Shown: one piece after another, positions 5,200-10,681 of the stretch
Layout of the letters: every line of letters starts with the position of its first letter
Position numbering within the stretch: the first letter of the stretch is position 1
NCBI GenBank assembly: GCA_033813475.1
Contig: JAPXRP010000150.1
Location: forward strand, 1-10,681
DNA from: JAAYBR01 sp033813475
GTDB lineage: Bacteria > Hydrogenedentota > Hydrogenedentia > Hydrogenedentales > CAITNO01
Reading direction: 5' to 3'
Length of the DNA stretch: 10,681 nt
Translations under genes and position numbers: made by a program
Notes under the pieces: model-generated
What the model saw: the letters and a program-made list of their open reading frames with translations, nothing else
What the model was told of the DNA's origin: nothing
Database searches by the model: none

Positions 5200-5954
5200 C
5201 CGTCCGCATTGTCCCCGCCGTGGACATACGCGGGGGCCGGTGCGTGAATCTGGTCCAGGGCGACTACGGACAGGAAACAGTGTTCTCCGAGGACCCCGTC
5301 GCCCAGGCGCTGGCCTGGTGGCGGGATCTGGCGGACGCGGGGGCGGACCCCGCGTCGGCGATGGTCCATGTCGTGGACCTCGACGGCGCGCGCTGGGGCC
5401 GCTGCTGCGTGCTGGACGAGCTGCGCGCCCTAGCGGGCGAGGGCGTGCGGTTTGAAGTCGGCGGGGGCATCCGCTCCCTGGACACCATCGAGACGGTCTT
5501 GGACGCCGGTGCCGCCCTGGTCATCCTCGGCACCGCCGCCTTCCGCGAGCCGGAGCTTCTCCGGGCCGCCTGCGCGGCCCATCCGGGGCGGATCGCCGTG
5601 GGGATTGACGCGCGCGAGGGCAAGGTGTCCCTCTCCGGATGGATGGAGGACACCGACGCCGACGCCGAGGCCTTTGCCCGCACCGCCGCCGCCTCGGGCG
5701 CGGCCCGCATCATCTACACGGACATTCTTTCCGACGGCATGATGAAGGGCCCCAACCATGCGGCGACCGGCGCCCTGGCCCGCGCGGCGGGCGTTCCGGT
5801 CACGCTTTCGGGGGGCGTCTCCTCCCTGGACGACCTGCGGAAGGCCCGCGAACTCGCCGCCGACGGCGTGGACGAGGCGATTGTCGGCCGGGCGCTGTAC
5901 CTGGGCCGCTTCACCGTCGCCGAGGCCGTCGCGGCCCTGGGGAGAGACGGATGA
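5196..5954 (+). CDS. hisA: ProFAR isomerase HisA, histidine biosynthesis
   Basis: HisA converts ProFAR to PRFAR by an Amadori rearrangement, the fourth step of histidine synthesis. The 252-residue TIM barrel shows PAVDIRGGRCVNLVQGDY (residues 7-24) with the catalytic Asp10, DLDGA (61-65), the phosphate-binding GGGIR (89-93), GIDAREGKV (136-144) with the second catalytic Asp138, YTDILSDGMMKGPN (174-187) and SGGVSS (205-210). The KGPN ending marks HisA as against HisF, which has NGYD there. It starts inside the rplT stop and its own TGA overlaps the tyrA ATG, so it has no separate ribosome binding site gap and is probably translated by coupling. No other his gene lies in the window. Confidence 0.95.
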   Translation: MTVRIVPAVDIRGGRCVNLVQGDYGQETVFSEDPVAQALAWWRDLADAGADPASAMVHVVDLDGARWGRCCVLDELRALAGEGVRFEVGGGIRSLDTIETVLDAGAALVILGTAAFREPELLRAACAAHPGRIAVGIDAREGKVSLSGWMEDTDADAEAFARTAAASGAARIIYTDILSDGMMKGPNHAATGALARAAGVPVTLSGGVSSLDDLRKARELAADGVDEAIVGRALYLGRFTVAEAVAALGRDG

Positions 5955-6796
5955 GCCCCGGATTTGAGCGCATAGGCATTGCGGGCGTCGGACTGCTGGG
6001 CGCCTCCCTCGGGCTGGCCCTGAAGAAACGCGGGCTGGCCCGTTGTGTTGTCGGCGCCGGCCGCCGCCGCGAAACCCTCGAAACCGCGCTGCGGCTGGGG
6101 GCGATAGACGAGATTGCGGACGCGCCCGCAGACCTGGCGGGGACGGAGCTGGTGGTGCTGGCGGCGCCCGCCGCGGCGGTGCCCCCCCTCATGGACGCTC
6201 TGCGCGGAACGGCGGCCGTGGTGACGGATGTGGCGAGCACCAAGGGCGTCATCTGCGCCCACGCCGCCGCCACCTGGAACGCGCCGCGCCGCTTCGTGGG
6301 CGGCCACCCCATGGCGGGCAGCGAGAACGCCGGCCCCGAACACGGCCGCGCCGACCTCTACGAGGGGGCGATCTGCCTGATTGAGGACAGCCCCGGACTG
6401 GACTCCGCGGCGGTGGACACCGTCCGCCGCCTGTGGGAGGCCGTCGGCATGCGCGTGGTCCCCATCGCGCCGCAGCTCCACGACGTGCTGCTCGCGCGCA
6501 CCAGCCATCTGCCCCACGTTGCCGCCGCCGCGCTCGCCTCGCTGGCCGGGGCGGCCCCCCTGACCCGCGATGTCGTGGGCCGCGGGTTTCTGGACACGAC
6601 CCGCATCGCGGGCGGCCCGCCGGAGGTGTGGCGGGACATCTGCCTCACCAACCGCGAGGCCCTTCTTGAGAGCCTTTCCGAATACGGGGAGCGGCTGGAG
6701 ACCTTCATCCGGCTGCTGCGGGAGGGCAACAGCGCCGGGTTGGAGGCGTTCTTCGCCGAAGGGCGCGCGGCGCGCCGGGGGGTGACCGGGGAATGA
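5951..6796 (+). CDS. tyrA: Prephenate (or arogenate) dehydrogenase, TyrA
   Basis: This enzyme performs the NAD(P)-linked oxidative decarboxylation of prephenate to 4-hydroxyphenylpyruvate, or of arogenate to tyrosine. The 281-residue product has the dinucleotide fold GVGLLGASLG (12-21), DVASTKG (93-99), GGHPMAGSE (117-125) with the conserved histidine, RTSHLPH (183-189) and the C-terminal GFLDTTRIAGGPPEVW segment. It is a single dehydrogenase unit without a chorismate mutase or ACT domain, so feedback control by tyrosine through ACT is not expected. Prephenate against arogenate preference, and NAD against NADP, cannot be settled by eye. It starts at the ATGA overlap with hisA and ends at an ATGA overlap with tmk. 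Confidence 0.93.
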   Translation: MSPGFERIGIAGVGLLGASLGLALKKRGLARCVVGAGRRRETLETALRLGAIDEIADAPADLAGTELVVLAAPAAAVPPLMDALRGTAAVVTDVASTKGVICAHAAATWNAPRRFVGGHPMAGSENAGPEHGRADLYEGAICLIEDSPGLDSAAVDTVRRLWEAVGMRVVPIAPQLHDVLLARTSHLPHVAAAALASLAGAAPLTRDVVGRGFLDTTRIAGGPPEVWRDICLTNREALLESLSEYGERLETFIRLLREGNSAGLEAFFAEGRAARRGVTGE

Positions 6797-7419
6797 GGGG
6801 GCATTTCATCACACTGGAGGGGGTGGAGGGCTGCGGAAAAACCACGCAGCTCGAGCTGCTGGCCGAGCATCTCGGGCGGCTCGGACGCCGGGTGGTCACG
6901 ACGCGCGAGCCCGGCGGCACCCCGCTGGCCGAGGCCCTGCGCAGCCTCCTGCTGGACCCGGCAACGGGGGCCATTTCCCCCCTTTCGGAGCTGATGATGT
7001 ATGCCGCGGCGCGGGCGCAGCATGTCCACGCCGTGATCCGCCCCGCCCTGGAGCGGGGCGACGTGGTGCTCTGCGACCGGTTTTGCGACTCGACACTGGC
7101 CTACCAGGGCGGCGGCCGGGGCCTAGCGCCGGACCAGATACGCACCCTGAACACCCTCGCCACCGGCGGGCTGGCACCCGACTGCACACTGCTGCTCGAC
7201 CTGCCGGTGGAGGACGGGCTGGCGCGCAGCGGGAAACGCGGCGTCCTCGACCGCATCGAGGGGGAACCGGCCGACTTTCACCGCCGGGTCCGCGCCGCCT
7301 TTCTGGACATTGCGCGCGCAGAGCCGGAACGTATTACAATCATTGACGCCTCCGCCCCCGCGGGGGAGGTTTTTAAGGCGGTCCGCGACCGGGTGGACCG
7401 CCTGGTCGAATCACACTAG
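6793..7419 (+). CDS. tmk: Thymidylate kinase
   Basis: Tmk phosphorylates dTMP to dTDP on the way to dTTP. The 208-residue product has the usual family length. It shows the P-loop EGVEGCGKTTQ (9-19), TREPGG (37-42), the DRF motif in CDRFCDSTLAYQGGGRG (94-110) and a LID region near 143-160 ending in LDRIEGE. It is translationally coupled to tyrA by ATGA overlap. In Bacillus and many other bacteria tmk lies close to holB and the RicT gene, as here. Confidence 0.96.
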   Translation: MRGHFITLEGVEGCGKTTQLELLAEHLGRLGRRVVTTREPGGTPLAEALRSLLLDPATGAISPLSELMMYAAARAQHVHAVIRPALERGDVVLCDRFCDSTLAYQGGGRGLAPDQIRTLNTLATGGLAPDCTLLLDLPVEDGLARSGKRGVLDRIEGEPADFHRRVRAAFLDIARAEPERITIIDASAPAGEVFKAVRDRVDRLVESH

Positions 7420-7452
7420 AACGCAACAAATCGCGGCCCCCCGGCCGCCGGG

Positions 7453-8550
7453 ATGAGCATGGGCTTTTCCGCCGTCAGAGACCAGGAGGTGGCCGTCCGC
7501 CTTCTGCGCAACATTGTCCGCAAGGGACGCGTGCCCGGCGGGCTGCTGCTGTGGGGGCCCTCCGGTGTGGGGAAGCGCCTGGCCGCCCTCGAGATGGCCA
7601 AGGCGCTGAACTGCGACGGCGGCGACGGGGCCGGGGACGCCTGCGACGGCTGCCGCCCCTGCGCGAAGATTGGCGCGGGGAACCACCCGGACGTCAAGCT
7701 GGTCGAGCCCACGGGCAAGACCCGCATCATCAAGACGCAGGTGGTCGAGGAAATATGCGACACGACGGCCTACCGGCCCTTCGAGGGGCGCCGCCGCGTG
7801 TATGTCATCGAAGAGGCCGACCGGATGAACGAGGCGGCCCAGAACAAGTTCCTCAAGACCCTGGAGGAACCCGCGACCAGCACCACCTTCATCCTGCTCA
7901 CCGATGCGCCCCGGCAGCTCCTGCCCACCATCCGGTCCCGGTGCCAGGGGGTGCGGTTCGGCATGCTGCCCCGTGAAACCGTGGCCGCCCTGCTCCGGGA
8001 GCAGCGGGGCCTGTCCGCCGACGCGGCGGACACCGTCGCGGCCCTCTCCCAGGGCCAGATGAGCCGCGCCCTCGACCTGTGCCGCAGCGGGCGGCGGGAC
8101 GCGGTGCTGTCCGTGGTGCGGCGGCTAAAGCAGGGGGACGACCCCCTGACCCTGTCCGAGGAGTTCGACGCCTATCTGGAGCAGGTGAAGAAGAAGATCG
8201 AGGAGGCCGCCGGCCGCATCCCCGGCGACGAGGACGACGCCGAATCGGAGGGGGAGGAGACCACCCGGCGGGAGAAGGAACTGCTGGAGGCCTTTGTGGC
8301 CGGGCGTTTCCGCCTGGAACTGTACGAGCACATCCGCCTGTTCCACGGGTGGTACCGCGACGAGCTGGTGTACGCCGCCACGGGCGACGCGGAGTCCGTC
8401 TTCAACCGGGACGAGCTTTCCCGGCTGAAAACAGCCGCCGGCGACCCGGCCGCGAAGATCGGGGCCGTGGACCTCGCGTGGCGCTATCTTGACCGCAACA
8501 TCGCCCGCAAGCGCGTGCTGCGCGACCTCTTTTTCACCCTTGCGGGGTGA
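7453..8550 (+). CDS. holB: DNA polymerase III delta' subunit (clamp loader)
   Basis: Delta' is the stator of the clamp loader that puts the beta clamp on primed DNA. The 365-residue product has an AAA+ core: GPSGVGKR (35-42) at the Walker A position, with Arg where ATP-binding relatives have Thr or Ser; a four-cysteine zinc module (Cys54, Cys64, Cys67, Cys70) typical of DnaX and delta'; VIEEAD (118-123); NKFLKTLEEP (131-140); and the SRC motif (162-164) that supplies the arginine finger. DnaX itself would be larger and keep GKT. A charged acidic stretch (GDEDDAESEGEE) sits in the C-terminal third, making it some 30 residues longer than the E. coli protein. The start is ATG 7453, though ATG 7459 is possible; the ribosome binding site is weak for either. 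It follows tmk by 33 bp. Confidence 0.92.
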   Translation: MSMGFSAVRDQEVAVRLLRNIVRKGRVPGGLLLWGPSGVGKRLAALEMAKALNCDGGDGAGDACDGCRPCAKIGAGNHPDVKLVEPTGKTRIIKTQVVEEICDTTAYRPFEGRRRVYVIEEADRMNEAAQNKFLKTLEEPATSTTFILLTDAPRQLLPTIRSRCQGVRFGMLPRETVAALLREQRGLSADAADTVAALSQGQMSRALDLCRSGRRDAVLSVVRRLKQGDDPLTLSEEFDAYLEQVKKKIEEAAGRIPGDEDDAESEGEETTRREKELLEAFVAGRFRLELYEHIRLFHGWYRDELVYAATGDAESVFNRDELSRLKTAAGDPAAKIGAVDLAWRYLDRNIARKRVLRDLFFTLAG

Positions 8551-8571
8551 CGTCTGAAAGGAGACGACCGA

Positions 8572-9411
8572 ATGGACATAGTCCGCGTCCGGCTCAGGAA
8601 GCCGAGGCGGGTGCTTTCCTTCCTCTGCGAGGGGATTGCCCTCAACCGCGAGGACGCCTGCATCGTCCACACCGAGGAGGGCCTGGAATGGGGCGTCTGC
8701 GTGCTGCCCCCGGAGCCCCGGTCCCCCGAGGAGACCCGCCGCGTGCGCATGCGCGTGCTGCGCCGCGCCACCGCCGAGGACGCGCAGACCATGCGCGACA
8801 TCGAGCGGCAGGAGGAGCGCGCCCGGGACGTCTGCCGCAGGCGGATTGAGAAGCACAACCTGGCCATGAAGCTGGTGGACACGGAGTGCTCCTACGACAA
8901 GAGCCGCGTCACCTTCCACTTCGTGGCCGAAAACCGGGTGGACTTCCGCGAACTGGTCCGGGACCTGGCCCATGAGCTGCGCAGCCGCATCGAGCTGCGG
9001 CACATCCAGGTGCGCGACCAGGCCAAGCTCACCGGCGGCCTCGGCACCTGCGGCCGCCAGCTCTGCTGCGCGAGCTTCCTGGAGGAGTTCCGCCCCATCT
9101 CCATGCGCATGGCCAAGGCCCAGAACCTCTCCCTCAATCCCGCCAAGATCAGCGGGCAGTGCGGCAAGCTGCTGTGCTGCCTCAGCTACGAGAGCGACCA
9201 GTACGAGGCCTGCCGGAAACGCCGGACGGACGGCGACGGCGGATGCCAGGCCCCCTGCGCCGCCGGAGAGGCCCCCCGTCCGGCGGAGCGGCGGGGTCCG
9301 CCCCCCCGGCCGGCGGAGTCCCTGCCCGCCGACACCGCGCCCCCGCAGGGGGACGCGGCCGTCAAGCGCAAGCGCAAGAAGAAGCGCCGCAGCAAGAACG
9401 ACCAGGCGTGA
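8572..9411 (+). CDS. ricT: RicT/YaaT-like PSP1-domain protein
   Basis: In B. subtilis RicT (YaaT) works with RicA and RicF in an iron-sulfur complex that affects RNase Y-dependent mRNA processing and differentiation. The 279-residue product holds the PSP1 C-terminal domain (about 60-150), the ECSYDKSRVTFHFVAENRVDF segment (about 105-125), GGLGTCGRQLCCASFL (155-170) and LNPAKISGQCGKLLCCLSYE (188-207), the paired CG-x3-CC motifs expected to bind Fe-S. A tail from about residue 215 to the end is Pro/Ala-rich, then strongly basic (KRKRKKKRR near 265-273). AAAGGAG at 8557-8563 is eight bases before the ATG. It lies 21 bp after holB, the same order as in Bacillus. RicA and RicF genes are not in the window, so its role here may differ. 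Confidence 0.92.
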   Translation: MDIVRVRLRKPRRVLSFLCEGIALNREDACIVHTEEGLEWGVCVLPPEPRSPEETRRVRMRVLRRATAEDAQTMRDIERQEERARDVCRRRIEKHNLAMKLVDTECSYDKSRVTFHFVAENRVDFRELVRDLAHELRSRIELRHIQVRDQAKLTGGLGTCGRQLCCASFLEEFRPISMRMAKAQNLSLNPAKISGQCGKLLCCLSYESDQYEACRKRRTDGDGGCQAPCAAGEAPRPAERRGPPPRPAESLPADTAPPQGDAAVKRKRKKKRRSKNDQA

Positions 9412-10187
9412 GCCGCATCCCCGACACGCACTGCCACCTGCAGGACCCCCGTTTCAACGGGGACCGCGCGGAGGTGCTGGCCCGCGCCCTGGAATGTCTC
9501 GACTGGATCGCCGTGGTCGGGGACACCCTGGAAAGCAGCGCCGCGGCCCTCGCCCTGGCGCGGCCCGGCGTGGTTGCCGTGGTCGGCGTGCACCCCTACC
9601 ATGCCGAAGGCATGGACGACGGCGCACTCTCCCGGCTGCGCGACCTGGCGGCCCACCCGGCGGTGGCCGCCCTCGGCGAGACCGGGCTCGACTATTTCAA
9701 CGAGTTCTCCCCCCGCGCGGCCCAGCGCCCCGCGTTCGAGCGGCAGCTCGTCCTGGCGGCGGAGCTGGGCAGGCCCGTGGTGGTCCACAACCGCGAGGCC
9801 GATGACGACTGCCTCGCCATCCTGCGCGACCATGTCCCCGCCCTGCCCGCCGTGGTCATGCACTGCTTCGGCGGCGGCCCGGAAAGCGCGGAGGCCTTTG
9901 CCGCCCTGGGCTGTTTCATCTCCTTCGCCGGCAACCTCACCTTTCCCAAGGCCCAAAAACTCCGGGACGCCGCCGCCGTGGTCCCCCTGGACCGGCTGCT
10001 GGCGGAAACCGACGCCCCCTACCTCGCCCCCCAGCCCCGCCGGGGGAAACGCTGCGAGCCCGCCGACGTGCTCCTCACGGCCGCCGAACTGGCGCGCGTG
10101 AAGGGGCTGGACGCCGCGGAGACGCGGGCGCGTCTCGCGGAAAACGCGCGCCGCGCCTTCGGTGTTGCGGACGCCCCGGGAACCTGA
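9408..10187 (+). CDS. tatD: TatD family metal-dependent hydrolase (DNase-like)
   Basis: TatD proteins are TIM-barrel metal-dependent phosphoesterases; E. coli TatD has 3'-5' exonuclease activity and YcfH-type paralogs are widespread. The 259-residue product starts with DTHCHL (residues 6-11; metal ligands His8 and His10), then GETGLDY (90-96, Glu91), VVHNRE (125-130, His127), VMHCFGG (150-156, His152) and ETDAPYL (200-206, Asp202), a full set of ligands at expected spacing. The start is GTG 9408, overlapping the ricT TGA as GTGA; the frame is open upstream but only as a shadow of ricT. A TatD gene near holB and ricT is a known neighbourhood. It ends 10 bp before a gene on the opposite strand, and I see no terminator between them. 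Confidence 0.93.
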   Translation: MSRIPDTHCHLQDPRFNGDRAEVLARALECLDWIAVVGDTLESSAAALALARPGVVAVVGVHPYHAEGMDDGALSRLRDLAAHPAVAALGETGLDYFNEFSPRAAQRPAFERQLVLAAELGRPVVVHNREADDDCLAILRDHVPALPAVVMHCFGGGPESAEAFAALGCFISFAGNLTFPKAQKLRDAAAVVPLDRLLAETDAPYLAPQPRRGKRCEPADVLLTAAELARVKGLDAAETRARLAENARRAFGVADAPGT

Positions 10188-10197
10188 CGGTTTTCGG

Positions 10198-10680
10198 TCA
10201 CTTCGCGGAGGGGGGCAGCCCCTCCAACCGGGGGTCCAGCGCGCGCGCCTTGTCAAACGCCTCCAGCGCCCCCGCCGCGTCCCCAAACGTTTTCAGTGCC
10301 AGCCCAAGATGCAGCCAGCAGGACGCCGTGTCCGGATGATCCGCCGTCATGCGCCGCCATTCCTCCACCCGGCCCGCCGGATCCTCCATTGCGAGGTAGG
10401 CCTCATCCACCAGCCGGCTGGTGGCGGGCCCATCCGGGTGGTCCTTCAGCACCTCCCTGTACTGGCGGAGCGCTTCCCCGTGGTTTCCCTGCCCCGCAAG
10501 CGCCTCACCCAGCCGCACCTGATGCCAGCGGTCTTGGGGGGCGAGCGTCATGGCCTCCCGAAACAGCGCCTCTGCCCGGGCGGGGTCTTTCCCCTCCAGC
10601 GCCTTGCGGCCCAGGGTGTCGAGGGCTTTGGCCAATGCGGTGCGGAGGTCCGCCGTTAATCCGGGATCCTCCCCGTTGTC
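10198..10680 (-). CDS. TPR-repeat protein (5' truncated at window edge)
   Basis: The frame on the - strand stays open to the right edge, and the only start-like codon within the window, a TTG at 10633-10635, has no ribosome binding site, so the gene begins outside. The visible 160 residues are tetratricopeptide repeats: the ARAEALFREAMTLAPQD segment, then LGEALAGQGNHGEALRQYREV, and near the C-terminus LGLALKTFGDAAGALEAFDKA followed by LDP, all with the small-residue and Pro spacing of TPRs. The visible part has no enzyme domain; the missing N-terminus could carry one. TPR proteins serve as protein-binding scaffolds, so no function can be named. It is convergent with tatD. Confidence 0.75.
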   Translation of the reverse strand, partial: DNGEDPGLTADLRTALAKALDTLGRKALEGKDPARAEALFREAMTLAPQDRWHQVRLGEALAGQGNHGEALRQYREVLKDHPDGPATSRLVDEAYLAMEDPAGRVEEWRRMTADHPDTASCWLHLGLALKTFGDAAGALEAFDKARALDPRLEGLPPSAK

Positions 10681-10681
10681 A

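Noticed and set aside
7310..7340. Possible promoter within tmk (TTGCGC, then TACAAT) for holB
   Set aside because: The spacer is 19 bp, the -35 is poor and there is no extended -10; probably chance, although TACAAT stands out in such GC-rich DNA.
9186..10286. A long - strand frame (366 codons) antisense to tatD and the ricT tail
   Set aside because: It is a GC-driven shadow; the + strand frames hold full metal-ligand and cysteine motifs.

Overview
The window is a GC-rich bacterial chromosome segment with mostly housekeeping genes, nearly all on the + strand. Closely packed + strand genes, a Tat-signal Gfo/Idh/MocA oxidoreductase of the kind that expands in Planctomycetes, Verrucomicrobia, Lentisphaerae and Hydrogenedentes-like bacteria, and a tmk-holB-ricT-tatD cluster suggest a Gram-negative of the PVC/Hydrogenedentes sort. 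This placement is an inference from gene style, not from any marker search.

Layout. Bases 1-1573 hold the 3' part of a soluble lytic transglycosylase (Slt type, helical-repeat N-terminus plus C-terminal SLT domain). A good extended -10 promoter at 1595-1623 precedes a 46-residue unknown protein (1688-1828), and then a Tat-exported Gfo/Idh/MocA family protein (1918-3162). Bases 3163-3872 carry no gene. The first part is a cluster of short palindromic repeats: a 33-bp hairpin repeat in four full copies plus one partial, and a REP-like inverted pair. The second part is a promoter (3591-3620) and a roughly 245-nt leader with a strong intrinsic terminator (3752-3791), which reads as an attenuator.

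The rest is one apparent long operon: infC (with a probable AUA or AUC start), rpmI, rplT, hisA, tyrA, tmk, holB, ricT, tatD. Three successive junctions (rplT/hisA, hisA/tyrA, tyrA/tmk) are ATGA overlaps and ricT/tatD is a GTGA overlap, so translation is probably coupled across ribosomal protein, amino-acid biosynthesis, nucleotide and replication genes. The usual downstream partners of rplT (pheS, pheT) are absent here. A TPR protein gene on the - strand, cut by the right edge, converges on tatD.

The points most worth a second look are regulatory: the attenuator-like infC leader, the non-canonical IF3 start, a structured infC-rpmI intergenic region that could be an L20 operator, the hairpin repeat family with compensatory base changes, and the small unknown protein. 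I found no defence system, CRISPR array, tRNA, rRNA, transposase or obvious new multi-gene system.
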